NCBI RefSeq assembly: GCF_034048115.1
Contig: NZ_CP139145.1
Span: 1,798,001-1,862,000, forward strand
Reading direction: 5' to 3'
DNA length: 64,000 bases
From: Pseudarthrobacter sp. IC2-21
GTDB lineage: Bacteria; Actinomycetota; Actinomycetes; Actinomycetales; Micrococcaceae
Shown in pieces: positions 33,013-42,432 of the stretch. The notes below the pieces were generated by a model. It searched no databases. It was not told where the DNA came from and worked only from the letters and a program-made list of their open reading frames with translations. The translations under genes were made by a program, and so were the position numbers. Position 1 is the first letter of the stretch; the number at the start of each line of letters is the position of its first letter.

Positions 33013-33797
33013 GCCCCGTGACCACCACCAACACCGCGGCTCCACCGCTGCCGGCGGACCTGGAAGCGCTGATGCGGTCCCTGAAAATGCCACACGCCCG
33101 GGCGCTGGCACCGGACCTGATCGTGACCGCCCGCGCCCAGCGCTGGGAACCGGTCGAGGTCATCAAAGCCCTCTTCACCGAGGAAGCCGCCGGCCGGGCC
33201 CGGTCCATGCTCGCCTCCCGCCGCAAAGCAGCAGGGTTCCCGACCGGGAAAACCTTCGACGCCTGGGACCCGAACGCGTCCTCCATCCCGGCCCCGACCC
33301 AACAGGCACTGCGGACCCTGGAATGGATCAACCGCAGGGAAAACCTGGTCGTCTGCGGACCCTCCGGGACCGGGAAAACCTTCTTCCTCGAGGCCCTCGG
33401 CCAGCAGGCCGTCGAAGCCGGGATGCGCGTGGCCTGGTTCCGGCTCGAAGACCTCGGCGTCCTGATCCGGGCGCACCGCACCGATGACAGCGTCACCCGC
33501 GCCGTCGCCAGGATCCTCCGCGCGGAGCTGGTGGTGATTGATGACATCGGCCTGTTGCCGGTAGCCACCGACGCCGCCGAAGGGCTCTACCGGGTCGTGG
33601 ACGCAGCCTACGAAAAACGCTCTGTCGCGATCAGCTCCAACCTCCACCCGGCGGGCTTCGACGAGCTCATGCCCAAAACCCTCGCGACCGCGACCGTTGA
33701 CCGGCTCCTCCACCACGCCCACGTCTGCCAGACCAGCGGCGATTCCGTCCGCCTCACCCAGGCCCTCGCTGGAAAAGGAGTCACCCGACTGAACTAA
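33009..33797 (+). CDS. istB: IS21 helper ATPase IstB
   Basis: 262-aa AAA+ ATPase that assists IstA. Walker A is GPSGTGKTFF (about residue 113) and Walker B VVIDDIGLLP. The ATG at 33009 overlaps the istA stop; the longer open frame upstream lies inside istA. Complete length for the family. Confidence 0.95.
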   Translation: MSPVTTTNTAAPPLPADLEALMRSLKMPHARALAPDLIVTARAQRWEPVEVIKALFTEEAAGRARSMLASRRKAAGFPTGKTFDAWDPNASSIPAPTQQALRTLEWINRRENLVVCGPSGTGKTFFLEALGQQAVEAGMRVAWFRLEDLGVLIRAHRTDDSVTRAVARILRAELVVIDDIGLLPVATDAAEGLYRVVDAAYEKRSVAISSNLHPAGFDELMPKTLATATVDRLLHHAHVCQTSGDSVRLTQALAGKGVTRLN

Positions 33798-33930
33798 CCA
33801 ACCCCAAGGATGGCCAACCCCACCGAACCAATCAGTGGGCAGATCTGTTGGCCATCACCGGGCAGTTTTACTGGCCACCAGCGGGCACATCAACTGACCG
33901 CCCATGGGCAGAACCAAATGGCCATTGACA

Positions 33931-34330
33931 TGCCTGTTCGGCGACGCCAAGGAAAAAGTTCAGGTTCCCTGCCCGGAAGTGTGGGGGCCGGGATGGTCTT
34001 GAGGAGCTTGGCCGGGGCAACAGCCCCCTGGGTGGTCGAAGGGCGGGATGACCTCAGCCATCGGGGCCGGATGCTTCCAGGCGTGCACCGCACCCGGCTA
34101 ACTCCTGTGATTCATCACTCCGAAGCTCTAGCGTCCGGGCTATTCCTTCCGGCACGCCTTCGTCGCTGATGTCCTGCAGGACTTTTCCGCTTAGTGTTTC
34201 GTCAGGCCGGTTCAGCGTGTGTCATCGTCGCAGGGCCCGTTGGGGGCCGGTAGGTGCCGGGCAGCGAAAGGGCCCGGCAGAAAGCACATTCTCTCTTGCC
34301 TGCGGGGGACCGGGCTACTAACCTCGCTGC
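33931..34330. other. No supported gene
   Basis: 400 bp between the IS21 right end and the permease gene. Short frames only. It probably includes the permease promoter near 34290, but no clear motif was found. Confidence 0.4.
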
Positions 34331-35413
34331 ATGAGCCAACCGGGGCCGGGGTCAGAGAATGTGCCGTTCCCCGCCGCGCCACTGGGGGACCTGGGCGGGC
34401 AGGCAGAGACGGAGAAACGCCGCAGTGCCGGATACCGGCGGCTCAATCTGGTCCTGGCGATGGGCGTGATTGCCACCATCGCTTTTGTCTTCCGAACCCT
34501 CGCCCCGTCCTCGACGGCCGGAATTGAGGGCGCTGCGCGGGATTTCTTCACTCTCGCGATCAGCGTGATCATCGAATCCCTGCCCTTCGTGTTTCTGGGC
34601 ATCCTGGTCTCAATCCTCGTGCAGGTATGGTTGCCGCCGGACTTCATGTTCCGGTGGCTACCCTCCAACCCGGTCCTAAGACGGATGGTTCTTTCGCTTT
34701 TAGGGATGCTGATGCCGGTGTGTGAGTGCGGGAACGTACCCACAACCCGGGGGCTGATGTTGAAAGGGCTGGCTGTGGGCGAGTCCATGACGTTCCTCTT
34801 CGCAGCCCCCATCCTGAATCCTGTCACGATCATCACGACGCAGCAGGCGTTTGGCTGGGACAGCGGCATCCTTGCCTGGCGGATCGCGGGCGGTTTTATG
34901 ATCGCGAACCTCGTGGGTTCGATCTACAGCCGCAACCGGGAACCCTCCCGCCTGCTGACGCCGCGGTTCGAAGCAGCCTGCAACACGGAGGCCCATCATC
35001 ACGCAGCACACGGGAAGATGCGGCAAAGCGTTGAGCTGTTCCAGCACGAAGCGAACGCCATGATGCCGGCGCTGTTCATCGGCGCGGGCCTGGCCGGGCT
35101 CATCCAGGTAGGCGTGCCGCGCAATGTTCTGGTCGCCCTGGGCAGTGACCCGCTGTGGTCGGTGCTTGCCCTGATGGTGTTGGCCTTCGTCGTCTCGATC
35201 TGCTCCACCGTGGACGCGTTCTTCATCCTCTCCTTCGGTGCCACCTTCCTGCCCGGGTCGATTGTGGCGTTTCTGGTGTTCGGCCCGATGATCGACGTGA
35301 AAATGCTCGCTCTCCTGAGAACCACCTTCACCTCCAGGACGCTCGTGCACCTGACCGCGCTTATCGCGCTGTGCGCCCTGGTACTCGGATGGGGGGTCAA
35401 CCTTGCTTCTTAA
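34331..35413 (+). CDS. YraQ-type permease (DUF318/ArsP-like)
   Basis: 360 aa with about eight membrane helices. The signature MPVCECGNVPTTRGL (P-x-C-x-C-G-x-x-P) and the later ICSTVDAFFILSF match the DUF318 permease family, which includes arsenical and metal-linked permeases. A His-rich loop, HHHAAHGK (near residue 218), could bind metal. The next gene overlaps its end and is the usual partner of this family, so the two likely form one membrane complex. Substrate unknown, metal handling likely. Confidence 0.85.
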   Translation: MSQPGPGSENVPFPAAPLGDLGGQAETEKRRSAGYRRLNLVLAMGVIATIAFVFRTLAPSSTAGIEGAARDFFTLAISVIIESLPFVFLGILVSILVQVWLPPDFMFRWLPSNPVLRRMVLSLLGMLMPVCECGNVPTTRGLMLKGLAVGESMTFLFAAPILNPVTIITTQQAFGWDSGILAWRIAGGFMIANLVGSIYSRNREPSRLLTPRFEAACNTEAHHHAAHGKMRQSVELFQHEANAMMPALFIGAGLAGLIQVGVPRNVLVALGSDPLWSVLALMVLAFVVSICSTVDAFFILSFGATFLPGSIVAFLVFGPMIDVKMLALLRTTFTSRTLVHLTALIALCALVLGWGVNLAS

Positions 35414-36155
35414 AGGGTTCGCCGGGAGGCACGGGGTGATGCTGAGCCTGATCGGCACCGCCGCCACCCTGTGGCTGGCCCTCACGGGCAAGCTCGAGCT
35501 GTACATCCACCCGCGCTACGTTCCGTTCACCGTGTCCATGGCCCTGCTTGCCGCCGCTGTCTCGATCGCCGGCTTCATCATGCGCCAGGAGCGCAGCGAA
35601 GACCCGGGGCACCCGGACGCGGGGGTCCCGGTGCCCGGACGGCTGCGGGCGGCGGGCAGCCTCCTGATGGTGACCGCCGCCGTCCTGGGACTATTGATTT
35701 TGCCGCCGTCACCGTTGACGGCCGAAGCCGCCAACCACCGGGACCTGAACCGCTCCGGCACGCTGAGCCGGCACCAGACGAGTGACCTGCTCCGGAACGA
35801 TCCCGGCACCTTCACCCTCAGGGACTGGGCCTCCCTGCTGCGCTACAGCCCCGATGCGTCTTATTTCGCCGACAAGAAGCCCACGGTCACGGGATTCATC
35901 ACGGCCGATCCGCAGGACCCGACCAACGTCTTCTACGTCACCCGTTTTGTGGTCAGCTGCTGCACCGTGGATGCCCAGCCGGTCGGGGTCCCGGTCCGGG
36001 CGCCCGGCTGGCAGACGCAGTTCAAGACAGGGAATTGGGTTGCGGCGACCGGCGGATTCGGACCCAACCCGAACCCGGAGAGCACCAACCCCATCCTCCT
36101 GACGGATGCCCAGATCACGCCCACCACCGAACCGGAACGCCCCTACCTCCACTAG
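35403..36155 (+). CDS. TIGR03943/DUF1980-type permease partner (YcgQ-like)
   Basis: 250 aa. TTG start at 35403, overlapping the end of the permease gene by 11 bases. Two to three N-terminal membrane helices are followed by an outside domain with FVVSCCTVDAQPVGVPV, the conserved double-Cys region of this family. It always accompanies YraQ-type permeases and is often under zinc or copper control. Complete length. Confidence 0.85.
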   Translation: MLLKGFAGRHGVMLSLIGTAATLWLALTGKLELYIHPRYVPFTVSMALLAAAVSIAGFIMRQERSEDPGHPDAGVPVPGRLRAAGSLLMVTAAVLGLLILPPSPLTAEAANHRDLNRSGTLSRHQTSDLLRNDPGTFTLRDWASLLRYSPDASYFADKKPTVTGFITADPQDPTNVFYVTRFVVSCCTVDAQPVGVPVRAPGWQTQFKTGNWVAATGGFGPNPNPESTNPILLTDAQITPTTEPERPYLH

Positions 36156-36310
36156 CTCCGACACCAGTCGCCCGCCCGAGCGTTACCCGGCATCATCGAC
36201 CGTACTCTGTCCTTCGCACCCCTTTGCGGCTATCAAGGACACCCTGCGAGGGCCAGCCCGGCATCGACGCCGGACGCGGTGGCCGCTGCCCGTTGCGCAT
36301 TGACGGGAAG

Positions 36311-36341
36311 AAAGCCCGCCGATGGGGGATCGGCGGGCTTT
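36311..36341 (+). terminator. Intrinsic terminator
   Basis: Perfect 13-bp stem AAAGCCCGCCGAT / ATCGGCGGGCTTT around a GGGGG loop, ending in TTT. It lies between the permease pair and the convergent DUF6766 gene and could serve both strands. Confidence 0.75.
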
Positions 36342-36463
36342 CCGAACATGGACCCTACGGGCCTTGGGGGTATCCATCGAGTGGAACATTCCCGCCGTTC
36401 CCGATGACCCGATAGGCGGGCACATTCCTTGGCAAAAACTATGCAGCAGCGACCTGGGCGGCG

Positions 36464-37126
36464 TTAAGTTCCGGTTTCGTAGTGGGGTTCGGCGACGGGT
36501 TTTGATTCGGCGGAGCGGATTTCCCGCAGGTACACGGAGGCCCCCACGATCACTGCGACGGCCAGGAATTCGCTTTGCCAGTTCTGGAACGACTCGAACC
36601 AGAACCGTGAGGTTCCCAGGTATTCCAGGACCGTGACCGGCTCCTGGCCGTGGGCGAGCTGTTCTTCGCTGTAGTCCGCGGCCCCGCCCAGGGCGTGGCC
36701 GATCATGGAGCCTAGGAACAAGAGGAAGAACAGGCCGGAGAGGGAGTGTTCGTAGACCTTCAGGACCCAGCCGCCCCGGCGGACCGGCCACGGCGTGTCC
36801 GGGCCCTGCTTCGCCGTCCGAGGGTCCTGGTCCTGCGGCGCATCCTTGCCGATCGGCTTGGACTCGGAAGACCCCTTCTGGAACAGGTAGGCCGTCAGCA
36901 CGACGTACATTCCCATCTGAAGGAACTCGGATTCCCAGTTCTCAAACGTGGCTTCCACGAACGCGCCCGTCCCCAGATACTGGAAGACCGAGACCGCCTC
37001 CTGGCCGTGGGCGAGCTGGTCCTCACTGTAGGACGCAGCCCCGGACAGGATCATCCCGCCAAAAAAGACCACAAAAAGCACTACATTCGCTACCAAAAGC
37101 CCGTGATTCCTGACCCATCCACGCAT
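36464..37126 (-). CDS. DUF6766 membrane protein
   Basis: 220 aa made of two similar halves. Each has a membrane helix, the motif (Y)SE(D/E)QLAHGQE..(S/T)V..YLGT, a second F-E-S/N-WQSEF stretch and a further helix. This internal duplication is typical of DUF6766, a membrane family of unknown role common in soil bacteria. Good start (AAGAAGGGGAACCCG before ATG). Confidence 0.85.
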   Translation of the reverse strand: MRGWVRNHGLLVANVVLFVVFFGGMILSGAASYSEDQLAHGQEAVSVFQYLGTGAFVEATFENWESEFLQMGMYVVLTAYLFQKGSSESKPIGKDAPQDQDPRTAKQGPDTPWPVRRGGWVLKVYEHSLSGLFFLLFLGSMIGHALGGAADYSEEQLAHGQEPVTVLEYLGTSRFWFESFQNWQSEFLAVAVIVGASVYLREIRSAESKPVAEPHYETGT

Positions 37127-37407
37127 CGGGTTCCCCTTCTTGAATCTTCAGTGGAGTCCCCGGCCCCGCTCCGCGGACGAATGCCGCGGACTCCTATCTA
37201 ACCAACCCGGCACCCCGCCGCAACGGAAAAGTCAGCGCACTTCCCCTCGTGTCCCCGATTGCCGGGCGTTTTCAAAGATTGTGGCGGTTCCCACCGAGCC
37301 CTAGACTCGAACGGCTACAGGTAGTCCAACAAGCCAGCTTGAACGCCTCCGATGGAGCCCGCTATGGAAAGTACTGAAAACGGCACTACTGAACGGGGTC
37401 CCGCGCG

Positions 37408-37701
37408 ATGACGTCCAAGGTTTTCCAGCTTATGAACGATCCGCGGGACCCGGAGGTGATTCTGAGCAGCCTGAGCGCCCAAGAGCTCAGCAGCCTCACC
37501 GATGCCCTCTACCGGAACCTCGACACACCCTCACCAGTGCCAGGCACCGAGACCTGGTATGAACTGGCGATCGAGGAGGGCATCCGCAGGACCACTGCAG
37601 CTCCAGCAGCCGGGCCCCAAGAGAACGCAGCAACCCCCACGCAATCGGCTCAGGAGTTGCCGGTGACCACGTCCGCCGGGACGCGGGACCTGTCAGGGTA
37701 A
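37408..37701 (+). CDS. Hypothetical protein
   Basis: 97 aa. The first 60 residues are helical (DPEVILSSLSAQELSSLTDALYRNL) and the rest is Ala/Pro/Thr-rich. ATG with a weak ribosome site. No family recognised. Confidence 0.45.
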   Translation: MTSKVFQLMNDPRDPEVILSSLSAQELSSLTDALYRNLDTPSPVPGTETWYELAIEEGIRRTTAAPAAGPQENAATPTQSAQELPVTTSAGTRDLSG

Positions 37702-38551
37702 ATCTTCGGTAGCCCGGGGGACCGCAGGCTCAGAGAGCCTGCATGGTGTGAGTGCGGCCAAACGAATCCATCCTTCGGTAGGCGCTAAATGTGAACACCT
37801 CGAAGCGGGGGACCATCGGGGCGACGACCAGTACGGCGACGACCAGTACTTAGTCCCGCCCTCACGCGGATGCCGTCCACGGCTCCGGTCCGGGGCGTGT
37901 CTTCCGGGCCAGGGAGCAACAGGTGCGCCGGGACGTAGCCTCGCTGGAGTTCGATGAACTGGGTGTGGACTCCTTTGAAGCACCCGACCGATACCTCATA
38001 GAATCTGGTGCCGGTCTGTGCATCCTGCTGGGCCAGGAACATCCGGGCACCCGAGGCTCCGACGCAGGGCGCGGTGACCTTATAGCGACTGGCGGCTTCC
38101 AGACTTATGCCCTTGCCGAAACCGCGTGCAGGGCCGTCCAGCGGTCCCGAATCTTGGAGAACTACCCTGCGCTGACGGCTCCGACGGGAAGCAGTCCGCT
38201 CCAAATGACGGGCGTCCCTGCCGGCGCTGCGGCCCAAAAATCACCATGCTGGACATCCCTCTGATGTTGGTCGGTCCACACGGATCCGCCGCCGCCCAGG
38301 TGGTGGCAATGGAACGATTCCGCAGGTGCACCGTCCGCTGTAAGATCTGGACCGCGCCGCGCCCCTCCGACCGGAAGACCAAGACGAGTGGCGCGCCGGT
38401 CCGGTAGGTACAGCAGGTTGTTGAAGCAGTCGCGGCGGAAGACTGGCCGCCCTTTTGCATGCCAGCGTCCTGCGTGAGGGCAGGCCTGTTAACCGGCGCG
38501 CTGCCCACGGGGGGTGCCTCAAGGCCGTATACCGGATCTGAAGGAAATGTC
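37702..38551. other. Degenerate region, no supported gene
   Basis: Long frames on both strands overlap (37785-38237 minus and 37923-38264 plus), but neither has a ribosome site or known motif. A tandem GACGACCAGTA duplication occurs at about 37822-37848. Probably decayed coding DNA. Confidence 0.4.
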
Positions 38552-38788
38552 ATGCTTCCGTGCATGCCGTACTTCATCGAATACGTGGCGGTCCGGGCCG
38601 TCGGCCGTTCACGCATCCACGGCGTCAGCCCCAGCGACGCGCTCACCACGGTGAAACTCGCTTTGCGGGGTTTGCCCTGCACATCGGTCATCTTGCGGGA
38701 GACCCTGAGCTCGAATCCAGCCTTTGGCGAGGGTTCCGTCCTCGCAACCTACTCCCCGGCTGAAGGTTGGAAGATTCACGGGACCTGA
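38552..38788 (+). CDS. Small conserved protein, paralogue of the one at 28497
   Basis: 78 aa, MLPCMPYFIEYVAVRAVGRS..., same length and pattern as the gene at 28497. AAGGAAATG lies just before the start. The longer open frame from 38459 is not needed. Two diverged copies 10 kb apart suggest selection to keep the family in this element, or repeated acquisition. Confidence 0.6.
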   Translation: MLPCMPYFIEYVAVRAVGRSRIHGVSPSDALTTVKLALRGLPCTSVILRETLSSNPAFGEGSVLATYSPAEGWKIHGT

Positions 38789-39077
38789 CCACCGCAGCGG
38801 AGGACGGCCAACGGAAATCCACTCGTGCTCTGTGGTCCGATCGCCGCTGAGGCCATGAACCGGCACAATCGGGGCCCCTCCTCCCGGCCGAGAAGCGGCG
38901 ACAAATCAGTTGAACTAGGTGGCGACACAGCCGCCGGATAGCTGTCGGACTAGTTTGGCAGCGACGTCGCGAAGACTGCGGTTGCGCTTGCTGAAGACCC
39001 GTGTCAGGATTCCCACATTCGGGACTGCCCCCGGTTTTGTTGACTCCTTGACCTAGCCAGCTTGTGCTCGTGGAAGG

Positions 39078-39260
39078 ATGTTGACCAAGCTCACGGCAAC
39101 GCGCGACCTGGTCCGGTTGCGCCGCGGTTTTGAACAATGCGCTGACGCCGGTGACTCGCGGGCAGCCCGAGAGCTCCTGAGCCTCGTTGACGCGGAGCTG
39201 ACCAGACGCCGTGGTGGACGCAGACCGGGAGAGGGTCAAGACCGCCTGGAGCCGCAATGA
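39078..39260 (+). CDS. Small hypothetical protein
   Basis: 60 aa, helical and basic (LVRLRRGFEQCADAGDSRAARELLSLVDAEL). ATG after a GTGGAAGGA ribosome site. Unknown function. Confidence 0.45.
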   Translation: MLTKLTATRDLVRLRRGFEQCADAGDSRAARELLSLVDAELTRRRGGRRPGEGQDRLEPQ

Positions 39261-39461
39261 GGCGTAACAGGTGTAGGGGCCCGTGGAGGCGGGTCTCCGA
39301 CCGTGGGCCGGTCCGCTTATTTGGGGGGCCCACGGTCTGCCCATGAGCCCGGCACGGGCTGCGCCGCCACCCGGTTTAGGGCTGACCCTTGTAGCCCCGG
39401 ACTTAGGGTGCCAGAATGCAGTTCTGGCCGAGCTGGGGCTTTTCCTTGAAGGGAGCCCGAC

Positions 39462-40085
39462 GTGAAGCAGACGTTCCGGCCATGGTTAACCGCCGTCGTA
39501 TGCGCCTCGCTCGTCGCGACGCTGGGCACCGGCTGCAAGAGTGTCGTCAAGCTTGGCCCCTCGGCCGTTCACGAGCTTCAGTCGGTAGGCAAAGCATCGA
39601 GCGAGATTGCCATCTCCGCCGAGGAATTATCCCGGCAATCCAGGCTCTACAGGGGTCAGTGCAGATGCGATGACCTCGGTAGCGGGAAACGCTCAGAGCC
39701 AGTCGGGCTGGTCCGAGCCATTAGCGGACATCACGAACCTTTACCGGCAAAGCAAGGACTCAAAGACTGTCCAGTTGGCTGTGGGTGTGGGCTGTGACGG
39801 CCTGACCGGGAAGCTGAAGAGCCAGGACGCACTCTACAAGTCGTTGGGCGGTGCCGTTCAGGGGCTCGGCCCCAACAAGGCAAAGAACTTCATGGACTCC
39901 ACGAAGGACCTGAACGAAAACCTGGTCCGGATTGCCAGGAAGGGAAATGCCCAGGACAAGGCTGCAGCGGCGTGGTTGTGCTACACGTACCAAAACGCGC
40001 TCCCTGAGGACGCATGCAAGGCCCTGGTGCCCGGCAAGTGGCCGGGCACCAACGGCGTACTTGCGGCATGCTTGCCTCGACCCCT
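39462..40085 (+). pseudogene. Secreted lipoprotein, frameshifted
   Basis: It starts with a lipoprotein signal (MKQTFRPWLTAVV...LGTGC, lipobox Cys25) and a helical domain. At about 39650 the frame breaks, and the coherent continuation is GVSADAMTSVAGNAQSQSGW, then a helical domain (KAKNFMDSTKDLNENLVRIARKG...AAAWLCYTYQNALPEDACK) with a pair of cysteines. The intact protein would be about 200 aa. The second frame has no natural stop before it runs over the opposite gene. Confidence 0.6.
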
Positions 40086-40091
40086 GTTCAT

Positions 40092-40316
40092 TCAGCGCAG
40101 GGTGCGGTCCAGGAACCGTAGTGCGTCCGTGTCCGGCTCAGGCCGTCGGCGAAGTTTTCTGATGAGTATGGCGAACGGCAGCAGCAGCAATTGCAGGACA
40201 CCGCCGGCGATCAGCAGAAGTACGACCAGGATGATGACCGGGAGGTACAGGAGGAAGATCCCGGCCATGGCGGCCGCGTATTCGAAGCTGAACCCGAGGA
40301 TCGTCCCGGCGTCCAT
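40092..40316 (-). CDS. Small membrane protein
   Basis: 74 aa from the ATG at 40316 (GGGAG ten bases upstream). One long or two short hydrophobic helices (MAGIFLLYLPVIILVVLLLIAGG and LLLLPFAILI) are followed by a basic tail, RKLRRRPEPDTDALRFLDR. Unknown function. Confidence 0.6.
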   Translation of the reverse strand: MDAGTILGFSFEYAAAMAGIFLLYLPVIILVVLLLIAGGVLQLLLLPFAILIRKLRRRPEPDTDALRFLDRTLR

Positions 40317-40415
40317 GTCTGCTCCCAAGAACTGGTCACCCTCAAGGGGTGATGTTTGTTGAATGGTGGCTGCCCCGCTTCCTGGCGGACTGCCCAGTGT
40401 CACGTCTGGCTGGCG

Positions 40416-40661
40416 TCACCCGCGGACTCTTCTAAGCTTCACCCTGAGTCGCCGCTGGGTGGGGCTCTGACTGGTTATGGGTTGGGTGCGGCGCCAGGGC
40501 CTGTGACGGCGATCGCGGAGGGGGACCGGATGCGTGGGTGCCGACGCCACCTTGGAGGACCCTCGCCTGCGACGCCGCAGGTGCAGGAGGACAACGGTGG
40601 TCAGCCCGAGCCATGTGAAGGCAGCAACGAATATCAAGGCCAGCGCCTGGGCCGCGCTCAT
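40416..40661 (-). CDS. Small membrane protein
   Basis: 81 aa with one N-terminal helix (AQALALIFVAAFTWLGLTTVVLL) and a very basic tail. No clear ribosome site. It lies 100 bp upstream of the similar small membrane gene on the same strand. Low certainty. Confidence 0.4.
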   Translation of the reverse strand: MSAAQALALIFVAAFTWLGLTTVVLLHLRRRRRGSSKVASAPTHPVPLRDRRHRPWRRTQPITSQSPTQRRLRVKLRRVRG

Positions 40662-40881
40662 GACGGGGATACCTGATGCGTACCGGAACGGTGCCCGGCG
40701 CGTACAGGGCTCGGCCGTTGCAGGTCGTGGGAGGGAGAGGGGTCAGTCTGAATGGACAAGGTGTCCCAGCTTTCACTGGCAACCGCTTCTGCTGACTGCA
40801 TAACCCAATGAGTCAAGTCTCCGCTTGTCGGAACGACTGAGCAAGAGCATGGAAAAGCTCACCCTAGCCCTTCGGGCACGA

Positions 40882-40915
40882 AAAAGGCGCACCCCGCTCA
40901 CTGAGTGCGCCTTCT
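40882..40915. terminator. Hairpin resembling a terminator
   Basis: AAGGCGCAC (40884-40892) pairs with GTGCGCCTT (40905-40913), with A-run and T-rich flanks. No gene directly in front of it is supported; it may be left from a lost gene. The 40662-41407 stretch holds otherwise only an IS3 relic. Confidence 0.5.
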
Positions 40916-41029
40916 TGGTTCTTCGTGTCAGCCGTTCGCATGCGGCTGTACCTATCATAAGCATGCTTACCATCCGGTTGGCAAGGGGCGCCCGGGAACG
41001 GGATAGAGCAAAGGAGCCCGTTCGCCCGG

Positions 41030-41094
41030 AAACAACCAACCGGACCCGCGCTCAAAGCGGCCCAAGACCCCAGTCAACAAAAGCCGGGGCAGTC
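41030..41094 (+). mobile_element. IS3-family right-end relic
   Basis: About 65 bp nearly identical to 28354-28415: the end of the transposase gene (CAACCGGACCCGCGCTCAAA) and the terminal AGTCAACAAAAGCCGGGGCA. Only this tail remains. Confidence 0.7.
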
Positions 41095-41407
41095 ACGTCT
41101 GGCGCGAAGTGGGGGTCGTCCCGTTTTCCACACAGACGATAAGACGGTTATGTGCAGCACGGACAGCGGTGCTGCTTCTGATAGGGGAGTCAGGGGTTGG
41201 CGGCAAGCATGTCGGGCAGGTTTGGTATCTATCGCTGTGCTAGGAATCCGGCGGCCGGCGGGACTCTTCTGCACGAGCCGCAGTATTGACCACTGGCTGC
41301 GTCGACGGTTCTTGGGATGGAGTCATCGTGGTTCCTGGATACGGGCGCAAGAGTCCTTTGGGGAAGGGGTGGCGTCTGTGAGGACAGGCACCCAGCCCGT
41401 GTCATAG

Positions 41408-42037
41408 TCAACTGGATTGGCCCAGGCTGACGACAAGGTTGATCGCCACTGCGACGACGAAGGTGGCGAAGAAGTAGGAGAGTAGAGCGTGCCCGAGGGA
41501 GATGCGGCGGGAGGGGGTGGATGACTCGTTCACGTTGCTCGCGTTGTATGACATGCCGGTTGAGAATGCGGCGTAGGCGAAGTCGCTGTAGGACGGGTCT
41601 TCGTCCTGGTTAAAGCGGAAGTGATGGCGGTCGTCGTGGTAGTACATTCTGGCGTATTTGAAGGCGTAAACGGTGTTGACGAGCGCCCACGCGAGCACCA
41701 CGCCGAGGGCCGCCAGGATCGCCGCGGCCACGCCGATGAAATCCTTTTGTTGGCTGCGGATCAGTGCAAACACGACCGCTACGAGGCTGATGAACGTCGC
41801 GCTGATGATGAGGGAGTCCACGAGCCGTCGTGATTGGCCTTCATGGCGGGCAAGTTCACCCGTAGCCTCCGGCCCAGCGGGCCACGCTTTTGTCCACGCC
41901 CAAGCCAGGAAGACGCCGCCGGCGGCCGACCATCCGATTAATGGCCCGAGCTCGGGAGCACCGAACAGCGCCGGAACGAACGCGATAACTAGGCCGATGA
42001 TGGCCGACATTAGGGCTTTGCGATCAAGATGCGACAT
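41408..42037 (-). CDS. DUF1345 membrane protein
   Basis: 209 aa from the ATG at 42037. Four to five membrane helices; the segment DFAYAAFSTGMSYNASN and the closing FFATFVVAVAINLVVSL are typical of DUF1345, a membrane family of unknown role. The open frame extends upstream into the hairpin repeat but without a start that makes sense. Confidence 0.85.
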   Translation of the reverse strand: MSHLDRKALMSAIIGLVIAFVPALFGAPELGPLIGWSAAGGVFLAWAWTKAWPAGPEATGELARHEGQSRRLVDSLIISATFISLVAVVFALIRSQQKDFIGVAAAILAALGVVLAWALVNTVYAFKYARMYYHDDRHHFRFNQDEDPSYSDFAYAAFSTGMSYNASNVNESSTPSRRISLGHALLSYFFATFVVAVAINLVVSLGQSS

Positions 42038-42157
42038 TACTAAAGTCCCCGCTGGTCCTTCCTTCTCAGCTGCAAGCAGGGCTCCCACCAAAAGAGGGCT
42101 TCGCATGAGGCCGTGGGGTGCCGCTGGGTAGCTGAGAAGCCAAGAACCAGGAAAGGG

Positions 42158-42302
42158 GCCGGCGATGGCTGGGGGTGGCACGACGACCATAGATCGCACC
42201 ACTCACCGCCGGCCCCCGCTTCACACATTAGGGGAGCTCACGTGCGCCGTACATTGGTCGCGGTACCTGTTTCCAGGGTTAGGCGCTACCCGGGTCCCGG
42301 CC
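42158..42302 (+). repeat. 140-bp hairpin repeat, copy 3 of 3
   Basis: CGGCGATGGCTGGGGGTGGC and the following 40 bp match copies 1 and 2. Beyond about 140 bp it diverges and leads to the YegP-like gene instead of the small ORF found after copies 1 and 2. Confidence 0.8.
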
Positions 42303-42432
42303 ATTGGGGACATCATCGATTCCCAGGCCGGAGCCCCCGAGCCCACTGACACGGACACCCCCGTGCTCCTACGGTGGCCTCGTAGTATCTGTCTGAGCCG
42401 TCGAGGATGACGGCGAATCTGAAGGAGGATCC

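Larger units (their letters stand above)
31271..33930 (+). mobile_element. IS21-family insertion sequence
   Basis: Both ends carry related arrays of short repeats. The left end starts TGTTAGCGGCCATGAAAAAC and the right end, reverse-complemented, starts TGTCAATGGCCATTTGGTTC. Each has four GGCCA...TGCCC units in about 100 bp, typical of IS21. It encloses intact istA and istB. No target duplication is seen (ACTCTA on the left, TGCCTG on the right). The left end cuts off long repeat copy B. Confidence 0.9.

Noticed and set aside
31390..33111. 573-codon minus-strand frame opposite istA
   Set aside because: Shadow of istA; composition is typical of antisense GC-rich codons.
37785..38264. Overlapping open frames on both strands
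   Set aside because: Neither has a ribosome site, family match or clear coding signal; reported only as a degenerate region.
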